DNA from: Anadara kagoshimensis
Lineage: Eukaryota > Mollusca > Bivalvia > Arcoida > Arcidae
Reading direction: 5' to 3'
Assembly: GCA_021292105.1 (NCBI GenBank)
Contig: CM037870.1
Span: 22,894,424-22,958,423, forward strand
DNA length: 64,000 bases
In this document: positions 1 through 11,375 of the stretch, piece after piece
Layout of the letters: each line of letters starts with the position of its first letter
Position numbering within the stretch: position 1 is the first letter of the stretch
Notes under the pieces: model-generated
Seen by the model: the letters and a program-made list of their open reading frames with translations, nothing else
Told to the model about the DNA's origin: nothing
The model's database searches: none
Position numbers and translations under genes: made by a program

Positions 1-533
1 ATGTTTTCTTATTTTACATAATATTGTTTCAATAATGTTATAAGAAAGGGAAATTTTCATTTTATTTTTAGTTCGTAACATTGATCTTATAGGACGTAGT
101 TTCATGACGTCATTTTACGTACTGCTGCAATATATACCTCTTTCTATCAGCATTTGACCACTCCTTGTATATCATACCAAATAAAATAAATAAATGGAAT
201 ATAATGCTTCCTAATAAAATTACTTACTTGTCACAGTATGTACAGTAATCCCTGGACAATGTTTGGTTAGAGACAATGCTAAAATAAAATTAATAAAGTT
301 TGTCATTAGTAACCTTGTATAGGGCTGTATGTTTAACAGAGAAAGTATTAAAATTGATTCAATATGAAAGACACAGACAGTATTTATGACATATGCAATC
401 ACATGGAAGTTGTGTTAATTTTCTATTCGCTACTTTTAATGCATTTTTTCATAAGAATTTAAAACTAATATATGAGAAATCCAAGTGTTGCTGGCTGACA
501 GATGGTAACCAAAATATTTATAGAAATAGGCTG
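1..533. other. AT-rich unique sequence, no gene seen
   Basis: There are only short open frames here, with no protein-like composition. No repeat shared with the rest of the window was noticed. It would be the 3' flank of the putative minus-strand exon at 534-857. Confidence 0.4.
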
Positions 534-857
534 CTAACCCATGGATAAATCCACATATCGATTTAACTGAATACCAACATTGGTAATATAAAAAATGTAA
601 GCGCTCTCGATCAAAGCGTATGTGACAATGTTCTTTATCATAAGTTTACAGAAAAGTCCTGTTATTTGAAGAAAAAATTGTTGAGCTATTGGACCCTTCC
701 AAACAGTGCTACTATATGCAGCACAACCCCAAAACGAAATAAACACGTGACTGACAACCCAGAAGTATGTGTTAACAAAATACTTGCTTTGGTATCCTTT
801 ACTGGTTTGATTACATTTGTATATCTTCATTCCTTCTCCTTCTGGAACAAAACCAAT
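534..857 (-). CDS. Putative exon of an unrecognised minus-strand gene (downstream exon)
   Basis: Read on the minus strand, a pyrimidine-rich tract ending in TTCCTTTTCAG sits immediately upstream of position 857, a good splice acceptor. The frame that begins there is phase 0 and starts IGFVPEGEGMKIYKCNQTSK. The frame stays open to a stop at 534, but the true coding end may be earlier: a GTAAAG after NQT or some other donor could end the exon, because the distal part is hydrophobic and less convincing. The exon at 1836-2113 ends on a complete codon, so the two join without a frame change and give ..GWHAVQVEEK followed by IGFVPEGEG. That join resembles an SH3-like extracellular domain (W-x-x-V..G-F-V-P), but this is only a resemblance. 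I do not recognise the gene. An unrelated open frame is the alternative. Confidence 0.35.
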   Translation of the reverse strand: MGFVPEGEGMKIYKCNQTSKGYQSKYFVNTYFWVVSHVFISFWGCAAYSSTVWKGPIAQQFFLQITGLFCKLMIKNIVTYALIESAYIFYITNVGIQLNRYVDLSMG

Positions 858-919
858 CTGAAAAGGAACAACATTATCGATATCGTTAATAGAACGAAGT
901 AAATTGCATAAAAATAAAT

Positions 920-1240
920 TGTTGACCCGGGGATATTAAAAGCCTAGGCTTATCAGCTCCCTAAAAAGGTTTATTACCGTCAGCACAGTATTGCTGATAA
1001 GTTTGATGCCCCTGTGTCCAAGATATTTGACGTTCCATGGTTCCGTGTTCCTTTCACTCAATTTTGATTACAAACCTAGCGGTTGTAGCTAGTTAAACAG
1101 GTGTTGCATAACCTTCCGGAGCACACGGTCTCCTTCCCTGGTGGAAGTTCACATGCAACTTGTAAGTTTCAAAGCTTTACTTTGCTTCCGGATTGTGATT
1201 CGGACACAGATTATAATGTTTGCTTTTGATTAATAAAGGG
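920..1240 (-). repeat. Dispersed family A copy, 5'-truncated
   Basis: This is a minus-orientation copy of the most abundant repeat in the window. It carries the family landmarks in order: AAGCCTAGGCTTATCA, a GTGTCCA..TTTGACGT block, a degenerate GGTTGTAGCTAG, CCTTCCGGAGCACACGG, CCCTGGTGGAAGTTCA, TTGCTTCCGGATTGTGATT, and the constant terminus TTTGCTTTTGATTAAT. I use 'minus' for copies whose constant terminus lies at the right-hand end. Confidence 0.7.
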
Positions 1241-1624
1241 AAGGTAAAAACATTCTATTAATTCCCTGTTTACAATACCACTAACTTGCAAGGTTAGAGC
1301 TCAAGTGCTTACTATAGAATTGTTTTTTTACGTCGAATATTTCACAGTAACTAGATGGACATCTCCAATCAAAGTTGCTAGTAAGACTGTTTGAAGCTCT
1401 TAAAAAGGGATTAAATGAAGTTCTTTATTATGTTGATTTTTTCCTTTTGTTTTGAGAGAATTTGAATTGAAGTTTTATGTTATAACACATTTCGCATGCT
1501 ACTTGGAAACAAATTATTATGTTACCCTGACGTTATAAAAACGACTTATATGCATATATTGTGTTTTACAAACTCTAATATACAAAAGTTTCAGTCTCTG
1601 CACACTTGAAGGACTTGCGACTGT

Positions 1625-1795
1625 ATGATTTTGTATTAACGGTAATGAATTGACTCCCCAGTCAAGATTCTTGGATGATGGAGAAAAGCAGAGTACCCGG
1701 CTAAAGCCACCAACCATCGACAGGACGAAGCTGTCTCACACTAGGACCTCCACGATAGGAATTCTAACCTAGGCTGATACAGGCACCATGACCCA
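1625..1795 (-). mobile_element. tRNA-derived SINE, degenerate
   Basis: On the minus strand there is a B-box-like CTAGGTTAGAATTCC, then a core with GGGTACTCTGC..TTCTCCATCATCC, then a tail with TCTTGACTGGGGAGTC. The same tail occurs in the SINEs at about 12.8, 17.1, 49.8 and 63.7 kb. The A box is not clear. An (ATTA)n tract at 1799-1815 lies beside its tRNA-proximal end. Confidence 0.5.
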
Positions 1796-1835
1796 GTGTT
1801 ATTAATTAATTAATTGTATAGAATTTGTCCCTTAC

Positions 1836-2113
1836 CTTCTCTTCTACTTGAACAGCATGCCATCCTGTGATTTGGTAGGATAATGCATCAATGGACGGTC
1901 GACAGTGTAGCGTTGATGTAAACTCGTCTTTGTTCGTCTGTAGTGGTTGTATAATATCAAAGCCATGAGCATAAAATGTGGCAAATGGTGGCTCAGTAAT
2001 ATCTGGACATCGGTATATGTAACCATTTAAACGGTGGACGTTACATAAACAATTGATTTCTCCATTAATTTTAGTTAGTTTAGCAATAACGCTAATGATC
2101 ACAAGTAATAATC
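1836..2113 (-). CDS. Putative internal or signal-bearing exon of an unrecognised secreted protein gene
   Basis: On the minus strand an acceptor TTTTAG precedes position 2113 and a strong donor AAG|GTAAGG follows position 1836. The frame between them is open. It starts with a hydrophobic stretch (LLLVIISVIAKL) like a signal peptide, followed by a cysteine-containing segment: INCLCNVHRLNGYIYRC, then PDITEPPFATFYAHGF, TLHCRPS and GWHAVQVEEK. The Trp, Cys, His and Pro content is higher than in the random AT-rich frames around it. The exon ends in phase 0, matching the phase 0 acceptor at 857. A Met at 2100-2102 could be the start; otherwise the start is in an upstream exon. Family not recognised. 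The 42-bp tandem array at 2140-2672 would lie in the preceding intron or 5' flank. Confidence 0.42.
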
Positions 2114-2139
2114 CTAAAACATGAAATTATGGTTATTGT

Positions 2140-2672
2140 GATAGGAATGTGAGTGAAACTCTCGTAAGATTGGAATTGACTAAAACAAATCACGCCAGAT
2201 GTTTATTGTGATTAGAATGTGACTTAAGTCATCACGTCAGATGTTTATTGTGATTAGAATGTGACTTAAGTCATCACGTCAGATGTTTATTGTGATTGGA
2301 ATGTGACTTAAGTCATCACGTCAGACGTTTATTGTGATTAGAATGTGACTTAAGTCATCACGTCAGACGTTTATTGTGATTAGAATGTGACTTAAGTCAT
2401 CACGTCAGATGTTTATTGTGATTGGAATGTGACTAAAAGTCATCACGTCAAATGTTTATTGTGATTGTGATGTGAATGAAAGTCATCACGTCAGATGTTT
2501 ATTGTGATTGGACTGTGACTAAAAGTCATCACGTCAGATGTTTATTGTGATTGGAATGTGACTAAAAGTCATCACGTCAGAGGACTGTGACTAAAAGTCA
2601 TCACGTCAGATGTTTATTGTGATTGGAATGTGAGTAAAAGTCATCACGTCAACTGTTTATTGTGATTAGAAT
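2140..2672. repeat. 42-bp minisatellite, about 12 units
   Basis: Successive ATCACGTCA blocks start at 2231, 2273 and 2315, giving a period of exactly 42 bp. Later units are slightly shortened, including one partial unit near 2580. Each unit contains TGACTTAAGTCA, a perfect 12-bp palindrome that mutates to TGACTAAAAGTCA in later units, followed by TCACGTCA, which contains a CRE-like half-site (TGACG on the other strand). Confidence 0.9.
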
Positions 2673-3104
2673 GTACGTTTGGTTTTTTTAAAGGTATGAA
2701 ACGGCGTTAGTGCAACATGTTAGTTATATGGACATACAAGATTTCCAAAACAACTCGAATATTATAGTTGACAAAGAGAGATAGTAAATCCCACTTAAGT
2801 CGTTTTAAAAAAAATGCATGTTTCGATTTGAGAAATGAGATTTAAATAATCTTTATATGGTTACCTAATTGATTCATCTTCTTGCAGATCTTCACGGAAC
2901 CAAATATTATTGACAATGACATATTTACCAACCTTTATCGGTCCACTTACATGCGTATAACCTTTGCTTATCTAACGTGTTCTTTCCCTATCCTGAAGGT
3001 CAACACAATACGTACCAATTGAACTGTCCTTTTATACTTAATGTTCTTTTAAATATATTCTCCGCTAAGGTGATAATTATAATAGAAAGAAAAGAAGTTT
3101 ATAT
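2673..3104. other. No feature seen
   Basis: Unique AT-rich sequence between the 42-bp array and a family A copy. No protein-like frame was found. Confidence 0.4.
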
Positions 3105-3320
3105 CAAAAACGAACATACTAATCCATGTCCAAATCACAATCCCAAAGCAAAGTAAAAACTTTGAATCCGACATATTAGATTAAACTTCCGACACGGAAG
3201 TGAGGCCGGGTTCTCAAGAAGGGTAAGTGTCTCTCGTTTAGACATCATACTTATCAACAATACTGTGATAACCCTATATTCTAGGCTTGCAATACCCCCA
3301 GCAAGTTATTATAGCAACAA
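3105..3320 (+). repeat. Dispersed family A copy with internal deletion
   Basis: It starts at the constant terminus (AAAAACGAACATACTAATCC), keeps the TCCAAATCACAATCCCAAAG and GGAAGTGAGGCCGGG blocks, then jumps to CATACTTATCAACAATACTGTGATAA and CTAGGCTTGCAATA. The CACCCGCCACGTG and GGAACATGGAAC blocks are missing, which indicates an internal deletion of roughly 100 bp or more. Confidence 0.7.
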
Positions 3321-3592
3321 AATTTAATTGTATGAAAACTAATACTTTAAAACATTTAACATTTAATGCTATTATTGTGTGTATTATTATTATTAAGCAT
3401 TATTACTATTTTGTCATTTAAATATTTAATATGTACATCTCCATCACATGACGATGCTAATCGTTTGTGGTATTTTTTTTCTTTTCTATGCAAAGACTTG
3501 TGTCTTGGTACAATTATGAAAATGTTTCTTACTTTAAAAATTCCACATAAAAGTATTCAGTATTTATTGTTACAAAGATTCTTCTAATAATA

Positions 3593-4190
3593 AAAACAAA
3601 CACCCCTATCCATGTTCAAACCATAATCCCAAAGCAAAATCCCTGAAACCCGACAAACCAAGCCAAACAGGAGAACATCCACCAGGAAAGGGAGGTCGGG
3701 CGCTCTGGAAGAACGATCTCCCTCGTCCAGCTAGACACACCCGCCACGTGTAATGATGGAACATGGAACCATGGGACGTCAAAGAGACTTCATACTTATC
3801 AACAACCCTGCAATGGCGGCCATATTTTTTTGTTCCTTGATAAGTCTATGCTTGCAATACCCATGCGGCAACAATGTATTTGTAGGAAGTTTGTTTCTTT
3901 ACATTTTGCTTTTTCGTTAGTAGGAACAACCTCTTCCTTAGGTCATAAATGTGAAACAAATACAAAATTAGCAGGAAAAGTAGGTTATTGTATATTGCTG
4001 CAAAGAACAGTTGCACAATAGAAAAAATGACATCATCACGTTTGTCTTGCAGCTTTAAATGAAGCCTTTCGTGAGCGTCATAATTAAGTCCAGATATGAT
4101 GAAGCAGAATTTGAAGAATCAGTCGTATCTTTTATTTCAAATAAACTAGAATAGACGACATGTACTATACATAATCTCCAAATAAAGATT
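3593..4190 (+). repeat. Dispersed family A copy, long (about 600 bp)
   Basis: This is one of two long copies. It runs from the constant terminus through ACACCCGCCACGTG, ACATGGAACCATGGGACGTC, TAAGTCTATGCTTGCAATA and AGCAGGAAAAGTAGG to the distal block GAAGCAGAATTTGAAGAATC and TTTATTTCAAATAAACTAG. The distal block is shared with the copy at 59457-60085 (GAAGCAGAACTTGAGGAATC). The open frame inside it (3830-4021) has no coding support. Confidence 0.75.
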
Positions 4191-7100
4191 ATTAAGAGAT
4201 AAAACGTAATCTATATATATGTGGGTCGAGTTGAATGAATTGGCGAGTATTCTTTCTGGGACAGAATTTACAAGGTTCTGCATAATATTTCCTTGTCTAT
4301 TGTCTTACCAATCAGAACGCAGGTCATAAAGTGCGCGACTTCTGATTAAAAATATCTTTATATAGAGTTAGTTTTGAGTTAAACGTGTTCAATATTTAAA
4401 ACATAAGAATATATTTTAAGAATAATTATTTCAGAATATATTTGCTTTGATTTCCTGTACATTTTCTTATCATTCAAAACGCAGGTCATAAGGTTTATAA
4501 ATCTGTTATCACAAGGAGAAGATTCAGGATTCATCGGTGTTACATTAAATGTAGAGCAAGTACTTAAACATTAAAGGTAATCTAAGTTATCTCTCTTGTA
4601 CCAAGTGGTCAGATTCTAAAATGGAATGACAAAAGTATCAGTAGAGGTTAAATTATTGTATGAAAATGTCTGTCTAAATGAGCCGAATAACATGTCAAAA
4701 GTTCGAGGAATATTAAGGCCGACCATCAAAATGTTTTGCTACGTTAGCTACAAATAAGCAAATTGTGTATGAATCCACTGTCCGGAGCAAATTGGATGTA
4801 AACGTTGATACTAGATGTTTCCTTCTGTTTTTACCACAAAGACAATAATCGTTTCCATGCCATTGTCTATAATTTGTAGCTATAACACATGTGGTACAAA
4901 GAATACACAACATAACAAACGATGTAAACGAACAAACGTACCCAATAATAAAAGTTTGTTGAGAAATAACTACTTGTTTCCCTTTCACTTTTGTACAAAA
5001 GGAAGATATGTATCAAACTCCTAGTATTGTTCAGTAAAGTCTTAATACTTTGTTATAAAATTGGCGATTGAACGTGTATTATATTTAATAACAAGATTGT
5101 TTCCAGTATATATGGTTATTAACAATAAGTACTTTTGTAAGCTCCAAAAAATCCATTCTTAAACACCACCCTTTGTTTTACATTTACTAAGCCATCATGA
5201 AATACTGAGATTTTTTGCTTAAAATACGTGTACGTTTTTAGTACTTATTACATGTATTCAAAAGAAGTGTAATAATATTAATTTAGAAAGCTTAAATTTT
5301 TAGTTCTAAACAGGATACATTTTTGTATAATTAAAAAAACAGGTCACAAGCTTCTGGTTAAAATATCTGTAAGATAAAAAGAGGATATAGAAAAAAATGG
5401 TTCCATTGGAAAGTCAGGACTGATTGAAAACATGAAATAGTAGAAACTGTCGGAGTTATTTCTCTTATATTAAGCATCGCTTTAGTCATTTTATCGAAAA
5501 GTCATTTGCTTTAGTAGAATGACTTTACAACAATGTATCCTATTTATATCCACCCTATCGTACATGGAACGTCTTAGCCGATTAACCATCATAAAAATAT
5601 GATCAATTCGAATGATTCTTCATCTTTGGTAGACGTGGGTTATATAACAAAAAAATTATGTAAAATGAACACATATTCAAGCACAGCTAAGTCGATAATT
5701 TTAACAGGTAATTTAAATTCGTTATGCAATTTTATCACATAATTTAAATACGAGTTTGAATACCTAAATCATAAATCTTAATAAAGAATATATGACAATT
5801 CACGATTTTTTGGCGACATAAGTGTTTTTCTCTGCTGAAGTGAACAAACTTACTATAATGATATATTCTATATTTAAGGTAAATAATGCATAATATATTC
5901 TTTTTTCTTTTATTTTACTAGATTATTCTGCTTATTTTAAAACATACGTGCTATTAAGCGTATTTACCTCGCAAGGGTTGTTAACAAGAACAAAAAACAT
6001 GCAAAACGTGTAAGTTTTAAACAACTAATTTTTTGTACATCACAATTTGCGTTTTATTGTTGTTGAAGATCTACAGCAACATTAAATTTTAAAACAGTGG
6101 CGGTAGGGAAAAACGCAAAGTTCTTGTTATTTATTAGTACCACCGACATATTCTGCATTCTAGACTATTTATATTCAAATTTCAAAATGTGTGTTAACTA
6201 TAGACAACCCTCATGACATTAAAACATATATCATTCTAATACCCCACTGCGAACACTTGTGATAACACCAACAACAGTACAATATTTCTTAAATATGACA
6301 AAAATTGTTAACTTATTCAATTAAAACAGCTTTTTCACAGTTATCACTTTGATGTTAGCGCCGATGTGAAGTATTTAAATGTATCGTAGTGGGGTAGAAG
6401 TGATATTAGCTTGAATCGCACTGATGCATGCGTTATGTAAAGATACCACATATAAAAAACGCAATTTAGTTGATATTAACATTTGGTTTTGATAATTTTC
6501 AAGTTACTGTAATTCAATTTTAATTTTCACTATGTTTTGTAAATTTTCATTTTTTTTTATTTATCAATTTTGATAACATTTAGAAATTCCTTGGGGAACT
6601 AAGTTAATTGGTTCAGTAACACATTAAAACAAAACGTGCTTTATGACAGCAATTATCCCGATAAAACGCATAGCATAAAAACCCATTTACTTCAAGCTAT
6701 AGATTAAACGTTCTTTGGCGAATAGGACTCTCCATCTAACTTTTCAAATACATTGGATACTTTGGCGTATTATGATCTACATTTAGGGCTCTATCCATTG
6801 CAATCATCAACAAATGTGCGATCTATAACGTACCACACAACATACTCACGAAATAGCAATTATGAATATATGATCGAGGGTATGAAACCGCTGAACGATA
6901 TATTAGCAAACAAAACACGACGACGAGGCGAATTCTCAAAAAAGCACGCCATAAAGCGATGTTCAAGCATGTTGTGTGTCCCGTAGTTCATTGTTCATAA
7001 TTCTAAATCTTAATTTTACACGTGGTGACATTCTGGAACAACCGATATCACTTTCATCGTGGATGTTCATGTGTTCAACTTGATTTGCCAGTTTCTAAAA

Positions 7101-8570
7101 GTTTAGTATTACTTTAAGGTTATGGTTCGGAAATGAATCGGTATGTTTTCGTTTGATTAAGAAGAGACGAGGGTATCTAGCGACAATAGTATTAGCCTCT
7201 AATGTAGCTGCAGCAATTTTAGTTAATGCATAAGCCAAAAATACGGTGTGTTTATTCAAACCATTCATACGTGGCTTTCTTCATTTCTTTATTCGTTATC
7301 AGACAGCGTTGCTAATCGGGATTTCCGCGGAATCATATCTCATGTTTTAACAACTTGTTATATTACGGCGTGTTAAGGGCATTCATCAAGTTTATGGATA
7401 CGCAGTTGGTACCCTTACAAGTTCAGATTTATTAATATTCGCAATAGAACAAAGCATCAAAAACAATCGTTCTTCCTTTTTTGAATAATATATCTCATAT
7501 TTCTCATGTCTGATATCGTTTTATTACTATTTTATTCACTGAAATTGAAGAGTAAACTACTAGATTGACACCGTCTTATCATTGTATCGTTTGTAAATAA
7601 ATGTTGTGGTTTCAGCACTTTTTAATATAGCTGGATTCGAACTGATAAAATATTTTATTAATTCGATATCTGATATATGCGGTCTAGCTTTGTGTCCCTT
7701 GTGGTTTTCTGGCTTGCTAAATTGCATTCAAAATTCGATAATATCTTTAGATAAAATTTTTAGAAATCTCGAACATAAAAAGCGGTAAATAATGACAAAA
7801 TTACCACTTAATATAGAAATATAGGTCGTTTTATAACGCCAACAGAATGTAAAAAAAAGTTATCAAGTTGGTATATTCTATTCTCAAAAGTATAAGAAGT
7901 GGAGAAAACTGTATTGTATGTGGGTATTTCTTATTATATAATAGTCCCTTTTTAAACGGTTTTTGCTATAATGCCAACGTCATAGTTTTTGACACATTAT
8001 CCATTTTACAGCCTCGGAGGTACACAAAGGTTCCCAGACAGTTCGTTCTCATAAAATAAGTCTCGAAATAGTTATTTATAAATACGTTTTAATATTCATT
8101 TTTTTATATTTTTAATGACAGATCTGCCTGAATTTTTAATGAAACGAAAAACCTCAAAATCGTCAGGAATTTCCTGTAGACTTATGTTTTTTATTGGCAT
8201 TAAGACTAGCTGTGGGTAACTAATGCAATATTATCCATTTTTATACAATAACTTGACTTTAGACTTTTGAATAGAAATTTTATCTGATACCAGAGTATCA
8301 TGTTACAAAATATCACACATAAAACCTAATTTCTTTGTTCGGTTATACTAATGTCATCAGGTACTAGAAGCTCCCAAGTCGTCTCATTTCCATGGCAGTA
8401 ATTCGATACTAGTACCTACACTGATGTCGTATCCTTACCCCGAAATTTCCACTGTGCGGTCTATACTTGTTTGGAATACAAAATTAGATTGTTTAAAAAA
8501 ATACATGCATATTCGTTTCATGTTTCAAATTTATAACACTTGTATACTTTTATATCGCGTCCAGCTGCAC
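4191..8570. other. Long AT-rich unique region with small unassigned frames
   Basis: No recognised gene or transposon. A motif like AACGCAGGTCATAA recurs near 4317 and 4477, with a variant AACAGGTCACAAG near 5339; its significance is unknown. An open frame at 6753-6986 (+), beginning near LAYYDLHLGLYPL and ending in a basic segment NKTRRRGEFSKKHAIKR, is slightly less AT-rich than its surroundings. It has no clear splice sites or start. Another at 7606-7788 follows a TTTCAG. Neither can be assigned. Confidence 0.35.
4713..4988 (-). CDS. Unassigned 91-residue frame with a hydrophobic segment and a CLC motif
   Basis: The frame begins MKGKQVVISQQTF and has a hydrophobic segment of about 25 residues (FVMLCILCTTCVIA) followed by TNYRQWHGNDYCLCGKNRRK. 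The order hydrophobic segment then short linker then CLC is the same as in the exon at 1836-2113 (..VIISVIAKLTKINGEINCLC), which could mean related signal-peptide exons or could be coincidence. A possible donor lies right after TGTCTTTGTG (GTAAAA). I do not recognise the product, and it may be non-coding. Confidence 0.2.
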   Translation of the reverse strand: MKGKQVVISQQTFIIGYVCSFTSFVMLCILCTTCVIATNYRQWHGNDYCLCGKNRRKHLVSTFTSNLLRTVDSYTICLFVANVAKHFDGRP

Positions 8571-8583
8571 GCCGTAAAATAAC

Positions 8584-8745
8584 ACTTCCGGTTCACCAAT
8601 AATGTGAAAAAAGACTTCCGGTTCCCCAATGTCTTTAAAAGGACTTCCGGTTCGCCAATATCTGTAAAAGGACTTTCGGTAATAAATATCTGTAAAACGA
8701 CTTTCGGTAAATCAATACATGTAAAAGGACTACTGATTGTAATAT
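8584..8745. repeat. 29-bp tandem repeat, about 5.5 units
   Basis: ACTTCCGGTT / ACTTTCGGTA blocks start at 8584, 8614, 8643, 8672, 8700 and (decayed) 8729, so the period is 28-30 bp. Unit landmarks are GACTTCCGGTTCGCCAATAT and CTGTAAAAG. ACTTCCGG is an ETS-factor core, so the array would present several such cores; whether this matters is unknown. Confidence 0.8.
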
Positions 8746-8770
8746 AACTGGAAAGTTGGTGACCGTACAC

Positions 8771-9715
8771 AGGTTAAAAGAACCATAACACTGATTATCA
8801 AGAAAATTGTATTTATAACCGATGTCATCAAATTTTTTGTATGTTTTTGGTTGTTATTATATGCTACTCAGCTGCAAAGATTCATAGACAGTTCACACCT
8901 ATGATGACTGCTAAATTTTTTGCACAATTTCACGGCACAGTTAAGCAATATCAATAGACTCATATCAAACATTTATGACATTCTTTTAAAAAGTTAAATA
9001 AATAAATTAAATAATTAATAAATTAAACAACTAGCTTTTTATGTTTTCCAAAACTAGATTTGTTTGAATGTCGAAGTGAACAAAGGATTGACATTGATTT
9101 TGTTGCCTTTCAAAATTCCCGCGTGTCCGTGTACTTTTCCATCTAGTATGAGCATGATACGGATTTAAAAGTATATTGCAACGGTATACTGTACCTGCAA
9201 AACCCGATGAAGTATATATGTTTGCCGTAATTTTGAATTCAATTTGATATGCTGAACTCGCCCTTGACTCAACCATTATCGCTATATATCCACGTGATCG
9301 ATTTTGCACAAGCTGCACATTCATGTATACCCTAAATTGCAAGCTTGCAATTATTTATGTTCATTATTCATTCACAAAAATAAAATAACGATTTTGTGAA
9401 TGTTTTAATTTGGTGTCATTTCTATGTATGTACTTGCATTTGGACGGACCGTGATCTGACGATGCAAAAATGAAAGTGCGCGAATATCTTTAAATAAACT
9501 CTAACAAAAATTAGACAAAAATAATTGTCACAAGGTTTTTCTGATATACAGAATCCTTTCGGTATTTAATGTAAATACAGACAACGTCAAAATTCTAAGA
9601 TGGTTATTTTATTCTCAGAAAACTTCAAATACCGCCACGTCCAATAAATTGCATATTTGCAAACTTCCTACAATATATGCATGCATCTGACAATGTACAT
9701 TCCTCAGCTAAACCA
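8771..9715. other. No certain feature
   Basis: AT-rich. A 103-residue minus-strand frame (9031-9342) has fairly balanced composition (for example GYIAIMVESRASSAYQIEFK) but no recognisable family and no convincing splice context. Confidence 0.3.
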
Positions 9716-9817
9716 TGATGACGTAATTTTCAGTTTCCTCTCTATTTCCTCTGATGTCCGTGCTTGCACTTTTACTAATTAAAAACATTCATTGATATTG
9801 AAATGTCTCCGGTGTGA
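9716..9817 (-). repeat. About 100-bp dispersed element, inverted relative to the copy at 12013-12112
   Basis: About 100 bp running from TGATGACGTAATTTTCAG through TGATGTCCGTGCTTGCAC to CATTGATATTGAAATG and CCGGTGTG. Its reverse complement recurs at 12013-12112 with roughly nine bases in ten identical, far better than the decay of nearby repeats. TGATGA stands at both ends of this copy and could be a 6-bp target duplication. Confidence 0.75.
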
Positions 9818-10917
9818 TGAGGAGAATTCATTCTTATAAACACTTCACAGTAACGTAATTCAGTGCAGTACAATTGTAGATTATTTAAGTAAAATATTTC
9901 TTTGGTTTTCCCACTCTACGGGAGTGTTTTAATGAATTCACATCTGTAAGTACGAAATTCTGCACTGGTAAACATTTGCAAACTTGCCAAATTTATCTAC
10001 ATTATTTTTTTTAATCTTTTCAAGTTTAATAGGATCTATGTTTTAAAAAATTCAAATAAAAGTTTAATTTAATTTAATCATGTGTGATTTTCGTATATAT
10101 AATATAAACATGTTTCATTCATAGATTCTTCAATTATTTTAATCTACATGTACTTGTGGTAAGACCAAGAAATAGGGATCGGATGGATTATGAAGATTAA
10201 TTAATGGTGTTTTACGCACCTCTCCAAACGTTTTCACTTCTATAAAAAGGACAGTTCAGTGATGGTGGCGACACCGGAGTGAGATCCGGAGAAACCCACA
10301 GACCAGCGGCAAACAATATGACAAACTGTCTCGAAAAGTTGTAAGTAACTTACAGTGTACTCTTTAAAACATAATAAAGGAAAGTTACCACAAATATAAA
10401 ACAAACGATATACAGCTGGCACTTAAAAGACCTCGCCGAATATCTGCATATTTTGTAATAGTGGTGGAAATAATTATGTATGGAAGTCATTAACTTTCAA
10501 AAGGAATATTACCAGTTGTTTTGACAGGCTAAGTTCTTCTTTGTGGGATCTCTGATATAATGACTAAACATATGAATGTTGTCGTTAGTTGCCAATATGC
10601 ATTTTTTCACTAAAAGGTATTTCAACTTTTCACCAAACTTATAACTCCCCAAGCCATGTTTCTGGACATTTTGTGTTTGAATCGTTATTTGGTAACCAGG
10701 CATATTTTAATTTCTAAATATATGCATTTATTGACCACTGGTTTTGATGATGATAGTCCGTGTTCTAAATATGCGTTTGTTTTTCTCATCTTGTTTGGCT
10801 GTATATATTATTCACTTGTATTGTGTCATGTTTTGTTTCCGCTGTCGTTTGTCGAGTACAGTGCTTTCCTCATAAAATATAATTGAAGTACCCAAATTTT
10901 GAAACACGCCGCTTATT
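9818..10917. other. Mostly unique; possible LINE 3' tail at about 10050-10080
   Basis: No gene recognised. AATAAAAGTTTAATTTAATT near 10056-10075 resembles the AATAAAGTTTGAATTGAATT that ends the LINE at 11374, so it may be another LINE 3' stub. No coding remnant was identified upstream of it. Confidence 0.3.
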
Positions 10918-11374
10918 TACACAACTTAGAATATTAGTGACCATCGCCTACAAATAGAAAAAGGTCGTTATCTGAAATTACCACGCGAACAAAGAATATG
11001 CACGACATGTGAAACTATTGAAGATGAAAAACACTTTTTATTATATTGCAAAATTAATGAAAACTTGAGAAATACTTTCTTTGATGATATATCATTTAAA
11101 ATACCCAACTTTAATAATTTTACCGATATTGAAAAACTGGTGGACCTGCTAAATCCTACAGACTTTTGTCAAGTAAAAAGAACAGCCTCCTTCATTAAAC
11201 AGTCGTTGGAACTGAGGACGGGAGACTCTTAGTTGTTTTTTACTTTGTATTCGATATATGCCAGACTTATAGTATTTTTTATGTTCCTTGCTTGTTTGTA
11301 TTGTATTTGTTTGTCACAATCTGTCATCTGATTATATCACAATAAAGTTTGAATTGAATTTAATTGAATTGAAG
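10918..11374 (+). mobile_element. 5'-truncated LINE 3' stub: C-terminal zinc-knuckle end of the pol ORF plus 3' UTR
   Basis: From about 10929 the plus strand reads DHRLQIEKGRYLKLP, then REQRICTTCETIEDEKHFLL and YCKINENLRN, ending at a stop at 11229-11231. The C-x2-C-x8-H-x4-C arrangement (ICTTC..EKHFLLYC) is the C-terminal zinc-binding motif common at the end of non-LTR retrotransposon polyproteins. A one-base slip near 10930 breaks the frame upstream. The 3' UTR ends in AATAAAGTTTGAATTGAATT followed by TTGAA-type repeats, a typical LINE tail. Endonuclease and reverse transcriptase are absent, consistent with 5' truncation. The 3' end abuts the hammerhead unit that starts at about 11376. Confidence 0.7.
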
Positions 11375-11375
11375 T

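Noticed and set aside
2140..2672. CRISPR-like array
   Set aside because: The whole 42-bp unit is repeated with no unique spacers, and the DNA is eukaryotic.
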